NCBI GenBank assembly: GCA_950295325.1
Contig: OX485807.1
Span: 12,861,001 to 12,925,000 of the forward strand
DNA length: 64,000 nucleotides
Source of the DNA: Polytrichum commune
Taxonomy: Eukaryota; Streptophyta; Polytrichopsida; Polytrichales; Polytrichaceae
Direction: 5' to 3'
A program made the translations under genes and the position numbers. The notes under the pieces are model-generated. The model worked only from the letters and a program-made list of their open reading frames with translations. It was not told the origin of the DNA and did no database searches. Shown here one piece after another: positions 47,788 to 59,899 of the stretch. The stretch's first letter is position 1; each line of letters begins with the position of its first letter.

Positions 47788-48285
47788 GGGCCACTTCATA
47801 CACGAGACGGAGAGCCCATGACCATTGCACTTCAAGCACTCTCATTGGTGGAAAAGGCGGGCCTAGTCCAAGTTTGCTTCACACCACGCTTGAGGGACCA
47901 ACGGAGTAAGTGAATGCAAAATGGATGTAAAGTCTACACAGAGTCCTGTATGGCTTCAAATGGATTGTGTTTCATGGTCACTTGGACTATTTTCAAAATC
48001 CACCTCTTGGGGGTAGGCCTAACATAAATCCGGGAGACCATGGCACTCCGAAGTCTCACAACCGTCGATTATTTCTATTTTATCATGTGTGAGGACCCTA
48101 TATGAATAGAAATTCATTGAAACAACATTTGGTTGAGGGCCTGCTCACATTTGACTTCACACTACACTCGAGGGCCCGTGATCACACTGCATGATTTTGG
48201 AAGTGTCTTGGGACGGCCTTTGAACCCTTATTTTGGGCTCCACGATTTCATGGTCATGGCTCTTGGCTCTTGTGTGAAGTGGCCC
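47788..48285. mobile_element. PIF/Harbinger-type MITE, 498 bp
   Basis: TTA lies directly outside both ends (47785-47787 and 48286-48288). The terminal inverted repeats read GGGCCACTTCATACACGAG on the left and GGGCCACTTCACACAAGAG on the right, followed by CATGACCAT in both. The interior is non-coding. Ends and target agree with PIF/Harbinger elements. Confidence 0.8.
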
Positions 48286-48288
48286 TTA

Positions 48289-49699
48289 GTGTCACGTACT
48301 ACTCGCGAAGGGCCTAAACTAGATGACCTGGCCTAGAGGTCTAAAAGCGTTGCCTTTGCTAATTGCCAACATGATACTATCTATTGACATAAGTTACAGT
48401 TTTAAGTGATAAATTATTTACATTATAGCATTTAGCGTAGCACATTGGGATGCTTGAGATGATAGTCTTGCATTTTTAATACATAATAGGAAGATATTCT
48501 TGAGCATAGTAATGCCAGGTGTCATTTGTGTACACTTTTAATGGACTTGTAAACCATTGTGTAATATAGGCATGCACCTCATAACACATATTGAACATAC
48601 TCATGCCAATATATTAGTAAGTACACTTGAACGCCAAGTCTCATGAGGTGACGCTAATGGTGAAGTTGTTGATCATTAGTATAACCTAGCATATGCCTCG
48701 AAATAGGAAAAGTGGCACTATTACGCATGTGACACTAAATACCATAAACGCTAACTTTATCTTTGCCATCACTCACAATTTAATGGTTCTCAGGCCATAA
48801 TCTTCCTGACCTTTCTCTCAATCATAAACTTGTCAAACTTGCCTTCTTTCACTCGGCGATCCTCTTCTCATCAAGCTATCACCTATAATTTATTTATTCA
48901 TCCTCACCACAATTCTACTTTCTTTCAACCAGTTCGCTCGTTTTACCCTCGCAAATTATTCGTTTGAATGCACACTTTGCTCATTGCCATCTCTCACCTA
49001 CACTTCGTTTATTGATTGACTCCAAACTTCAAACGTCAAATATTGAGCCTCAACAATCATAATTAAATTCGTTCAAAGAATCTAAATCATTCGGTACAGT
49101 CGATTGTCTTTCCGGCTTATGACTACTTGCCAATTTCAATCACTCAACATCGATGATACTAAGTCTATTGCCTTCTACAAGACTATGTTGGATAGTACAG
49201 ATAGCAAATAACCTCCTTCCCCCCTAGCCAACCTTTTCCTTATCCCACCAAGAGGGAAGAGAAGGCATTTATGGGCAATAACCATCCTAAATGGCTATCG
49301 CCTTCCGATCTCACTAAGGATGAGATCCTAACTACTATTTGCTAGATGAAAAGCAATTAAATTGAAAATTTATCCTCTTCAGTTGGGCTATGGCGAGAAA
49401 ATTTATCCTCTTCAGTACATAGTTTGAGCACTGTGTAACTTTGAATAGGAATTGTAGATAGGTTTTTGGATAGGGTTCCAATGAGCCAAACCACACAGGG
49501 TAGACTGAATAAGTGCCATATTGAACTCTAGGTGTCACAATTAGGTTATTTGATAGTTCACAAAGTCTTGGAAATAAAATTGTAATGTAAACCCAAGGAA
49601 AAACAACTTCTTGAATGGGTTTTAGGATTTTATTTAATTAAGATATGGGTTTTTAGGGTCACTCAGTGCAGTGCATGCATATGCACGGTCTCTCCCTTA
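48289..49699. other. Intergenic, nothing recognised
   Basis: Only a 19-bp direct repeat (AAAATTTATCCTCTTCAGT) at about 49,365 and 49,397 was noted. Confidence 0.4.
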
Positions 49700-51590
49700 C
49701 AAACAGCCATAGTCCAGTGTTCACGACTCGCTATACCATTTATTTGTTTTCAATGCAGAGAGTCACGGTTCAACAATAGTCTTTTGAGTATCCAGTAACC
49801 ACATATAATCAAGGCCAAAGGCACCCGGATATGAACCATAGTCTCTCCTTAATTAATTAATAATTTAATGAGTCATGAAATTCCGTAGTAGTGACCCTAC
49901 AGGTCTCAATGCTCATTAATTTATCTTGGATTTAGTGAGGCAGTGGGACCATTGTCCTTACCTGATTTGAGCTTAAGAATGACAACCGTACGTAGGAGGG
50001 CTATAGTCCAACACACATTAGTATCCACTTCCATACCCTAGTTCCTTTATCCTTCATCTTAATGTAGTTATAATTAACTAAAGAAATAAATAAAATCTTC
50101 CACATAGTCCGTTAATCACTACCATAGTCCCTTAATCACCACCGGCAAACTAGGTAAGGAGACCAGACCATCCAGGTCTGTAATTCATTCCCCTTTTCAA
50201 AGTTCAGTTCAGAGATTCCACGACCATCCTGACCTCGCTTCAGTCTTGTATATAGTCTTCGCATCAGCCGAGACCTCTCATCATGGAGTCCCACTTAATC
50301 TTTATACACTCGTAATTACAGACAACAGCTTCTATATATAGAATTTTAAAGGGTTTCACGCCCTGATCTTCAGTGCACGTCAGTGGTCTTTCTCAAGGGT
50401 CCTTATCTCGCACAAACTCCCAGACGATGGCTCACATGACTTTCCATTTGCCTTAACTTAATTCCACTAGACCATTCACTTTCTCGGAATCATCTGTTCA
50501 CTGAAATTGTAACTTGAAAGCTTTGCTTCATTGACCACAGACTTCACGCCTTGGTGCATCAATCGGAATATGGCCCACATGTGAGATTATAAGATAAATT
50601 CAAGTTTTAAATGACAACTCTCAATAACAACAAAGGGCTTCATACCCAAGTCTCCTTATGGGACGATTGACATGCTTCATTTTGTAGATAGATCTGCTCT
50701 CTTCCCGAGAGGAATATCAAACTTTCTAAACATCAACAACTTGGGCCTTCCCATTTGACATGTCAATTTGCTATGGAATTTCTACCGGCTTCCCTTCTGA
50801 CGATCAAGGCTATGGTCCAAGCCTGCAAGTCCAGCACCTAATTATCTACGATCTCACTCTTCCACATGTACCAGGTTTCACACCATCAGATTCGGATATA
50901 TAGACCATGATCGTCGACATTTGATTAGGAATCGTATCAAGAGATGAATAGATTTCCTCACCGAGATTGGATCCCGCCAGGCCATAGTCTTGACATAAAG
51001 TTTCTCACCTTGGTCACATCATCAAGACTATGACACAGAAACAAACGTGATCTACACAAACTCACTTTCTTCTCAAGCAGGCATATATGTAACTTCCTTA
51101 AAACAATTGCCAAAATCACATGAACATTACACACCGTGACTTCAATCAACTAGGGCTTCACACCCCATAACTTTTAATTGTAGGTAATGGTCATTTTCAA
51201 AGATCTGTTCACAAAACAACACCTCTCTCTTTCCGAGAGGGCTCCTATCTCAGTCTAAGCTTCTTCACTTCTCTTCTTCCACATACACCCCTGTCTATGA
51301 CCTCCTCTTGTCTATAGTCACAAGCCTCTTCCCCAGAGAACACGCACCTACCAGGTTTGTAAGTTTATCGTGCATTTTCTCACATGCCTAAAAACTCTTT
51401 CCCTTTCATATATGTCATCAATGGTCCACATAGCCATCTTTAACCACGCTAACCATCTTTTAGTTTATGAATCACAAATGTAAGTACTTTCCTACTAAAG
51501 CATGTTTCTGAATTGGAATCTGATTCCAAATTCCCCAAAATCTCAAAATTAAACTAATTTGACCAAAAAGTTGAACTACATGGCCCCCTC
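49700..51590. repeat. Degenerate repeat block with recurring ATAGTC and TTCACACCC motifs
   Basis: ATAGTC recurs about ten times. GGGCTTCA(C/T)ACCC is followed later by AGATCTG(C/T)TC and CTCTTTCCGAGAGG at 50,637 and again at 51,153; a weaker copy begins near 50,352. These look like old tandem units of a few hundred bp. There is no gene. Confidence 0.45.
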
Positions 51591-51592
51591 CT

Positions 51593-52156
51593 TTACTTGT
51601 TGGCGCCCCTGCCAACTTGCATCCTCTTGACAGAGCCCTCTGCCTCCTCTTCTTCATCCTCGGGATAGTCTTGACTTCGTTGCATTATGCGCCCTTTTGT
51701 TTCCCGGGCATCCATGTTGACAATTGCCCATTGTAAGTCTTCGTCATGGGCTACCGCTTGAGGATTATTTTTCCGTTGCCCCTTCAAAAACTGTTCAAAA
51801 GGACCAGCTCGTATACATAGAAACCCGTTAATGAGATTGGTATGAACACCTTCAATAAAATGTGTGAGGGCCATAGTCTCGACAAGTCTCACCCACCGAG
51901 AAAGGCAGTACTGCAACTTGAGTAGCATGAGGAATTCATGTCTTGATTCACTGTGACAACTAACATTGATGGCGAAATTCCATCTCCGGCACCAATCCGC
52001 TAAGGCCGCACAAAATATTGTTGCTCTGAAGCACATTGGGTCCTTGTGCATACGATGATCCTCGAAAACTTCCCATATGCATCTCAACATTGGGTAGCTA
52101 GGTGTGTTAAAACCATTCGAGACACAGTAGTTGACATAATTGGTGGGTGAGCCCAC
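51593..52156 (-). other. 187-residue open frame, possibly retrotransposon Gag-related (fossil)
   Basis: The frame ends in an acidic stretch (DYPEDEEEEAEGSVKR). ALTHFIEGVHTNLINGF resembles the helical repeat of plant Gag proteins, but the rest is not recognised. A host gene fragment cannot be excluded. Confidence 0.3.
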
Positions 52157-52465
52157 ATGATCATTTAATAACTCTAATAATCTTCACTTCGACAATGAAA
52201 AAAATATTCATTCGAGCTCCGAAAATTATGAGAACACTGGTTGCAGGCACGACTTGGGTTTGCTAATCATCTCGCAGGTAATCGTGTGTTTTCATATTTG
52301 TACGAGAAGTGGGTGCGAGAGAAAAGTATCTTAAGAATTTTTGTGTCGCAATAGTCGACACATTTAGAGGGCCGAGAACAAGTGGAAGGAGAATTATTTT
52401 TTGCTCAAAATTTGCGGCAAATTTTCTCTTCTCTGCTCTTTGCAAGTTTTGCTGACACCGCAGCC

Positions 52466-52767
52466 ATGCCGTCCGAGAAGAGAAGCATGCGATTGCTCAT
52501 GGTGTGCGCTCTGGGAACACTCGCTGGTAAGCATGTTTCTCTTTTCTTCTCATCTAAATCACTACATCCTGTCTCCCAAACATTCTTCATATCTGCTTCA
52601 TGTTCTATGCAGGCTGTTTAAATCCAATAGCTCACGCAATGTCAGGATCTAGGCTCAGAGGTTGTGGACGGAATTATCTGTGTGCTTCTGGAGTGCCTCA
52701 ATCGACGCAATGGGCTGGGTTTGCGATTTACAAACTAGAGGCTCTTCAAGGCATGCGGCAACATTAG
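52466..52767 (+). pseudogene. Truncated gene fragment with signal-peptide-like exon
   Basis: Exon 1 (52466-52526) encodes a signal-peptide-like start, MPSEKRSMRLLMVCALGTLA, and has a good GT donor. An 86-nt intron ends at TATGCAG, and exon 2 (from 52613) continues in phase as GCLNPIAHAMSG, RLRGCGRNYLC and QWAGFAIYKLEAL. The frame runs into the dispersed repeat at about 52,750 and stops at 52,767. It looks like the 5' part of a gene for a secreted cysteine-containing protein cut off by the repeat. I do not recognise the family. The splice model is by eye. Confidence 0.4.
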
Positions 52768-53560
52768 GACACTTTTATATTTTGTTTTATGTGAATTTTT
52801 GAGGTTACAGATTGATTCGTCGTGTTGTATAAGGAAGAAATACCATAACCCGTGAAAATAAGGTGATTGGTCTGACAATCATGAGATAATTTTTCAAGAT
52901 AGACGAGAAGGATTCGTGAAGAATGCAAGTTGTTTCATATTTTTTCTGCCCTATACAAAAAAACGCTACAATTTTTCAAAATGGAATGTTGTCCAACCCC
53001 CTACTCGTTCACTAGATTCTCCCTACACAAAACACGGTAATTCGCATTTCCATACAGAACATCGCCTAAATCGGTTACCTCATGAGTACATTAACACTTG
53101 ACTCCCATTGGCTACACTAAGTGTACACGCATTGAAGTTGCCGCCGAGCCATGATCCGTTTTAGAAATGGCACTTCACCATTATGATGGGGGTCTAGTGC
53201 ATGGCTAGAGGGTGATAAACGGGTTATGGTATTTCTACCTTAAAGGCCCACATGGTGTTTGGTGGCCTACGTGGTAGAAGGGGGTTTCCATGATGTGTGG
53301 TTTTTCCGTCCCTTGTTTGCCTAGTTTGTTGGCTTCATCATTACAATGGATATTTGTGTAGGCTCTAACTTTTCTAATGGTGATGTTATGTGTGGAGGTT
53401 TTGATGACATTTATGATTCTTGCTATTAGCAGTTTGTATGGGTATTTGATGTGGTTGAGTAATATATATATGCTATTAAGACTCTCTCATTGAAGCTAAA
53501 TGTGTTTGTGGGGATATTTTTGGTGTGTTCTATTGCCAGTAGTAGTGCATAGAATCTAGC
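52750..53560 (-). repeat. Dispersed repeat, copy with MITE insertion
   Basis: Both sides of the insertion match 31,250-31,637 (AACATTAGGACACTTTTATA before it; TTTCCATGATGTGTGGTTTT after it). The repeat continues rightwards into G/T-rich sequence that the other copy lacks. Confidence 0.7.
52833..53239. mobile_element. MITE inserted in the dispersed repeat, ~407 bp
   Basis: The terminal inverted repeats are GGAAGAAATACCATAACCCG on the left and GGTAGAAATACCATAACCCG on the right, read inward. The flanks are TAA and TTA, near a PIF/Harbinger target. The copy at 31.25 kb lacks the insertion. No coding capacity. Confidence 0.75.
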
Positions 53561-54830
53561 TATGAGAATATTTGGGTATCCAAATAATTTGGCTAGTATA
53601 TGTACTTTCGATGGGCCATTGTAGACTCATGTGCCTGCAATGCTCCCATTTCCTAGGTGGTCTCAAGTTGGGGGGGGGGGGTGGAAGGAGCCATTTCCAT
53701 AATAGGATTGGGAGGGGGTATCCAATGGGGTGTATAATGGTATGGATTGGTGGTGATGAGGAGTTATGTCACTTTTGGGGGGAGTTGGGGAATTAGGTTA
53801 TGTGTGTATGTATTGTGGGTGTTAGGGTAGCTAATGTTTGTAGTAGTGTCGTTGAGAGTGGTTGTAGGAAGGCAAGTATGTCAGCGTGATTTGGGGTTTG
53901 TGAAATAGCTAATATGGAGGTGAGTGCAAGTTCTTTAGAGTCATAGTAGGTGAGGAGTGTGAGTGAGATAGTGTATTCTATTGCGTTGGGTGGGCCGGGG
54001 GGGGTGGTGTTGTGATCATTGGGATTACATTTGGTTGTTGAAGCGAGTCAAAAATGTTATGGGTTTAATGATCATGGTTAATGATTATTATGGTGGTTGA
54101 GTTGGGGGTGTTTGAGCAGCTAATCATGCCCATTTTATGATTTTTGTTGCCAGGTGGAGGTTTGCAATGTGTATTGGGCCGTGCCCTAACCATTAGAAAA
54201 GGTTGGGCCACTTGACATGAAAATAACAACTCTTTGGTGTGGTGAGTAGTATTGTGTGAAAAATTTGGGGCAGGTGAGGGGCCTAGAGAATTCTGAGTGT
54301 GTGAGGTGGAATTTGTCAATGATGTTGTCTAGTATAGTCGAGGGGAGGGCGTGGTGTTGTGTAGGGGAGGAAATTGTGGGTGGAGGACGATGTGGTAGTG
54401 GTTTTATGGATCTATTTATTAGGATTAGTACTTCCATGGAAAAATCTTAAGTGGCGGTGAAAGGTTGGATGAGTTTGTGGATTGAGTATCGTTCCCATAG
54501 CTATGCCAACCATTCTAGTGGGATGGAAGTTTGGTAGTTGCCATTGTGGTCGTGTATTTGGGCTAGTGGGGGTGTAGTTGTATAGGGGTGTAGTTGTGAT
54601 GGTGTTTTTGTTCAAGTTGCATTCATTTATATGTAGGGCGAGGTGGGGGATGAGTAGGCTTGGGCGTATGTATTGTCTGTCTTTGGATTGTGGGGTGTTT
54701 TGACTGTCCAATTTTGTACTTCTCACATTTTGTACTTTGGTCTTAGGGGGTGCACCCAATGTGGCATGTACAAAACCATGTGGGTGCACAAAAGGGATAT
54801 TAGTTTTGCCCATGATTTATAGAATATACC
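53561..54830 (-). repeat. G/T-rich block, A/C-rich on the minus strand, possible LINE remnant
   Basis: The plus strand is strongly G- and T-biased. Minus-strand frames are rich in Thr, Pro, His, Asn and Gln, like the LINE at 38 kb. No conserved motif could be placed, so relation to that LINE is a guess. A run of 13 G lies near 53,664-53,676. Confidence 0.35.
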
Positions 54831-55690
54831 TAAGGTACGGGCATTCTTTATTCTAGCTTTGTAAATATATTAGTTGTATAATCCTAGTTATATTTCTACC
54901 TTTATGCCCCTAACCATTCTAATATTATGGGTAAACTACAAGACAACCAAATGAATATTTCATCCAATACGTGAACGGCATTCATAACTAAAATTTAGAG
55001 TTTAGGATGAGAGGGGGAAAGAGCTCAACTACCTCTACTTGTTGTGAGCTTGATCATATCATAGTGACTAAGAGCATCATCTAGATCAAGATGACTAACT
55101 GCCTATTCTGCTCATTGATCATTTATCATTCTCCTTCAGGCTTCCATCAATGGGTTTTTTTTCTTCTAATTTTTTGATTTTGAATGTTGTTGGTATATAT
55201 TGTGGTGGCGTTCTTTCATAATTTACTCTAGGTTATGGTTTTAATGATGGAACCTTCGATCACACTAAAAGGGCTCTTGTTGAGGTGGATCATTTCTATA
55301 GTGATTCCAGCCTACCAATGCAAATGCTATTCGTAATCTTTTAACTTGATTGTGTCAAACTTTATTCGTGTGTCAGAGATCTTCATGTGATGTAGTTGTC
55401 TCTTTAGCTCAAAATGGTATTACTTAGTGTTGGTAGTAGTTACGCAACCCCTCCTCGTATGTTGTGACTCTTTATGTGCCGCAATTATCTCTTATTTTCT
55501 TTCCTTAAATTCTTTTGTAGTAATAGAAGTCTATTTTTCTTATTTGCTAAACTTCTCGTCATTTGTGATGGAACCCCTCCTTCTGAATCCAATAGTTTTC
55601 AAAAAAAAATTCCGTTGTGAAGTGCCACCAATAACTTTTAATGTTCTAAGTATCCTTTAGAGTCCCATTTTATCAATTGTCACACTAGGA
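54831..55690. other. Intergenic, nothing recognised
   Basis: AT-rich without a gene or clear repeat. Confidence 0.4.
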
Positions 55691-57085
55691 ATCTAAGTTC
55701 CAAGTTCCAAGTTTCGTTTTCTTCTCCAAGTAATGAGCTATTTCTTATCCTCCAAGTAGCTAGTTATGTTTTCCTCTAAGTTGCTAATGATCTTTTACTC
55801 CAAGGAACTAGTTAATTTTCAAGTAACTCTAGTGCAAGTTTCCAAGTAACCAATGTCAAATTCCTCGTTTACACAAAAACAATACAAACATGAATGCACA
55901 TGAGACACCAATATTGAGAACTTTCAAACTTCGTACATTACAAAAGCTTTACAACTTAATCACAATATTGTAATTACTATGAGCTCGAACCACTCAACCA
56001 TTCGAGAGACAAAAGAGAATCCCCTCTCTTTCCCTAAGTTCTCTCTTATACCCCAAAGGTGCTCCTAGTCTTACCCATCTCAATCCATAGTATCCAAAGG
56101 ATACTTCTAGAAGTCTCAGGTCTTAGTAAATTTAAGCTAAAGCTTCCTCATCTATATACATAGATCATTTCATTGTATGATCCTTTCTTATCTTTTAGCT
56201 CAATCACAGTCCTCTAGTTGGAACTATATAATTCTAAGTTGATGCATTCATCCATTATTTTAATCAGAATTGTCCTATTCCAACTTGATCCAATCATCCA
56301 TTCTTCTAATTGGAATTGTCTAATTCCAACTTGACCCAATCATTCATTCTTCTAATTGGAACTATCTAATTCCAACTTAATTCATTCATCCATTTTTCTA
56401 ATTGGAATTGTCTAATTCCAACAATATTCATTCATCTATTCTTCTAGTTGGAAATGTATGATACCAACTATTTTTTATATTGAGAGTTGCCTAGCTCCAA
56501 TGAATAACATCCATCCATTGGAAGTTGTCTAACTCTGATTCACATCTTCTAGTTGGAGCTCCAACCCCAACACAAAGATTTTGTAGAGGAAGGTGTCTAA
56601 CTCCAACGCAAAGATATTTGATTGGAAGTTGTCTAACCCTCGTGCACAATTCATTCATGGGTTGCCTAGCCCTTGTGTACCATTTCGTGGGTTGTTTAAC
56701 GCATTTCTTTCTTTGGAGTTGTTTGACCCCAAACACCAGTTGCTCACATGCGAAGTACAACAAAGCATGGTTAGTATTTTTCTTTTCTCGTATGATCTAA
56801 TATTAAATCATTTAATCCAAGTATATCACAACCAAGTAGTCAAGAAGTCTTTTGTAGTAAGTCTTTTGTAAGTATCTAAGTAATCATTTTCAGTATCTCT
56901 TTTACAAGTATTGAAGTAGTTTTGTTTTTATAAGTTTTCTCCAAGTATCCAAGTAACTTTTTTAGTATCTCTTTCGCAAGCATCCAAGTAACCCTTTTAA
57001 GTGACTTCTTTCCAAATATTCACGGATCCTTTTTAGTATCTCCTTTACAAGTATTCAAGCAACCAAGTAACCAAGTAGTTCCTAG
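55690..57085. repeat. Degenerate CCAAGTAAC tandem array split by another repeat
   Basis: CCAAGTA(A/G)C-type units with T-rich spacers run from 55,690 to about 55,855 and resume at about 56,817-57,085 with a ~35-37-bp period (AGTATCTCTTTTACAAGTAT, then CCAAGTAAC). Between lies the palindrome-rich repeat 55,855-56,785, apparently inserted into the array. Confidence 0.6.
55855..56785 (-). repeat. Dispersed repeat built of ~20-bp palindromic units (copy 2)
   Basis: An inverted copy of 2,289-2,980. About a dozen units such as TTGGAATTGTCTAATTCCAA lie at 56,210-56,735; the first six start 46-47 bp apart (56,213; 56,259; 56,306; 56,353; 56,399; 56,445). The other part (55,900-56,070) matches 2,760-2,935 on the opposite strand. 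The array is longer here than in copy 1. Confidence 0.75.
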
Positions 57086-58085
57086 TGACCTTCCTTCAAT
57101 AATCAACCTTCACATTTTCCTTCTTGATCTCTCAACTAATATTTTCTTTCTTTGCCCCTTTATCTACCCTCTTATTATTGATTACCACAATTGGGGTCAC
57201 TTACCAGTACAATATAGGTAGCAATCACTTTATCAACTCCAAGTTGTTGTTGGACACTCTCTTACCATGTAGGAAAGACCTCATTTCCACATGTATGTCA
57301 ACACCTCTACTTAATCTCAACGTTCTTATCAATTCTTGAGGAAACATCTTTGCACCATTCCCTCAAAACTTGTGATCTTTATTAATTCCTCAACCTCTTT
57401 TTATAAAGACAACTTACAACATTAAGTGTAAGCATGGAGTTGCATCATTAATAGTTATAAATTACTTTTAGCAGAGCCATAATAGTCATGTGAATGTTTA
57501 TAAGTCACGCAATACTTATTGTGTAGCAATCACCTTATATCATATGATCATATATTTATATAATAAATATTATTCATCATCGATTTTTATGTTCAAGCCA
57601 CTTCTCATTGTCTTTAATTCTTTCAATGTGTATGCAATCAATTATTTTTGTGATTTAGATATAGTAGGATTAATGATCTCTATGGAAAGAGAATCATTGT
57701 AGAATGACTTAGATATACGAGGAATCAATTATATTTGGGTTTATGTAGTGTGAGATGGCTCCAATCATGTGTCTCTCTCCTAGACTTCTAAATATCTAAT
57801 TTCTTGAAAAAAATGAAGAATGCTTTCTAAAAATCTTTAAAAGAGTACATATCCTCTATATAAAAAATGTGGTAGATTATGTTTGAAGAACTACCTATCA
57901 CTATTTGGGTTTGGGGGAATCCCTAAGGATAGCCAAGAAGTCGTTTCTTGGCCTCATTATCTTCCACCTCCAATTTTTCCTCACCTATGTGGCCTAAGTG
58001 GTACTTAATCAAACATGAAGCCCACTAATTCTAAATAGCTTATTAGTATATGGCTTATTTAAATTCCAAATAGCTCACTAATCTC
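57086..58085. other. Intergenic, nothing recognised
   Basis: AT-rich without a gene or clear repeat. Confidence 0.4.
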
Positions 58086-58089
58086 AAGT

Positions 58090-58210
58090 GGCCCATTTAT
58101 TTTGGATGTGGTTTGCTCAACTATAAGTGGGCCATTAATTTTGGATGTGGCTTGCTTAACTTTAAGTAATCCATAAATGTTGGATGCAACATCGCTTAAA
58201 TTTAAGTGGT
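58090..58210. repeat. Three ~39-bp tandem units
   Basis: Units begin AAGTGGCCCATT, AAGTGGGCCATT and AAGTAATCCATA, each followed by a TTGGATG block; period 39-40 bp. Confidence 0.65.
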
Positions 58211-58282
58211 CATCAATTTGTTCAAGGGGGTTTATACTTATCAAGGTCACAATACCCTTGGAGTATCCACCCCTACACCTGC

Positions 58283-58398
58283 TTGATTGGTCGGCAAATA
58301 CCCAATCTTCATGGTTGGCTGATATCCAATCTTCACAGCCCACTGACACCTAATCTTCACGATTGGCTAATACTCAATCTTCACGGTTGGTTGATACC
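58283..58398. repeat. ~24-bp tandem repeat, about five units
   Basis: Units of the type GGTTGGCTGATACCCAATCT plus TCAC repeat with a 23-25-bp period. Their complement (CGTGAAGATTGATACC) reappears in the spacer at 58,558, linking them to the adjoining duplication. Confidence 0.7.
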
Positions 58399-58704
58399 TT
58401 AAACACCCACTTCCAGGGTAACACCCTAAGCATGTAGTGAAATGGCATGTTACCCTTGAAGCAATGAAAGAGGAGCGGCCACCGAGCTAGTTGGGGAACA
58501 TGGCTTAGAAGAAAGGACCCACCAACAAGAATAACATGCCATTTCACTACATGCTAACCGTGAAGATTGATACCTTAAACACCCACTTCCAGGGTAACAC
58601 CCTAAGCATGTAGTGAAATGGCATGTTATTCTTGTTGGTGGGTCCTTTCTTCTAAGCCATGTTCCCCAACTAGCTCAGTGGCCGCTCCTCTTTCATTGCT
58701 TCAA
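58391..58704. repeat. Near-perfect inverted plus direct duplication
   Basis: Arms 58456-58555 and 58605-58704 are 100-nt inverted copies with one mismatch, separated by 49 nt. In addition, 58391-58452 and 58567-58628 are identical 62-bp direct repeats 176 bp apart. High identity implies a recent origin. The shape fits replication template switching. A transcript would fold into a long hairpin. Confidence 0.9.
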
Positions 58705-59899
58705 AATTCTCTCCGTTGCTCCGTCCATTACCTCGACTAGTTCCTTCTTTGTGTGACTTCTGACCTTGCTCAATTTGCTTTGGTTGGTGGCTATTTATCA
58801 TGTATTGATCCCTACTAGTATTGCTTGAGAGCTCTCATTTGGGTTTAACAAAGACCACCCTTCCGAAACCCTAAAGGTTTCTCATTGTGGAGCTCACAAG
58901 TGGAGTGAGGGTGAACCAAGTAGGTGGTTCTTCTTGTGGTTGTTTTTCCTAGCTTTTGGGTTTAGGTTCGGGTTGGAATCTACATTATTTTGCCTTGCGA
59001 GGTGTTTTGGATTTTTAGGAGTTGGTTTTGGGCGGGGGATATTGTGCAATGTTATTGCCAATGAGTTTGTATTTGTAAAGATGCGGTTTTTTGGAGCTTT
59101 GGTTTGTAACGCTCTATTTGGAGTTAGCATTAATGGCTTGCCGTTTTGAGAGTGACTTGTTTGAACATATGTCCCATCACATGAATAAAAGTTTGCTAGA
59201 AAACAAAAAAAAATGTTCTTCCAAGTGTGAGGCATGACCTTATTTGTTGCATACAAGCTTTATAGACTCCTTTTCGCCAACATTTGTCAAAGTCAATAGC
59301 ATATATGTAATGTTTCGAGGCATGTTGTGTTTAGGGTTTTGGGGTTTCTCTAGCTTTGGAGATGAAGGATACATTGTAAAATTGATAATATGTGGATTGA
59401 GTATTGACAACCATTTGACCTCTTTGACTGTTTCCAATATGAAAATAGGGTTATGTTGGTTCCAATATGGAGATAGGGTTATGATATCAAATTAGAGATA
59501 GGTTCCAATATCAAATTAAGAATGGGTTAAATGTGGACCTATGATTTGACAAATCATTTGATGATAGAGTTAGATACCACCATTGCATTGGCTACAATGA
59601 CTTATTGTAGAGATTTCTATGAGATTACATCTAATGGATTAACAAGTGTTCAATGATTTTATCAATGATAATTAAATATGTCTTGCTTAAAGTATTTAGC
59701 CATATTTTCACATGATAATTTTGGCATATGTATATATATGATTGGGTCTATATGTTTTATTTATTTCTCACTTGCATATGTACTTGAGGGGATTTCCTAG
59801 CTACACATTTGTACGTATATCATTCTTAGGGAGTGGAAAATCTTGTATATGAGGGGTATTAATTCCATGGTCATTTACGCATGTGATTCCTTGTTGTAA
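58705..59899. other. Intergenic, short direct repeats only
   Basis: GGTTCCAATATG(A/G)A(G/A)ATAGGGTTATG recurs at about 59,425-59,510. Nothing else recognised. Confidence 0.4.

Noticed and set aside
55690-56785. Regular spacing of repeats as a CRISPR array
   Set aside because: The units are degenerate palindromes without unique spacers, and the genome is eukaryotic.
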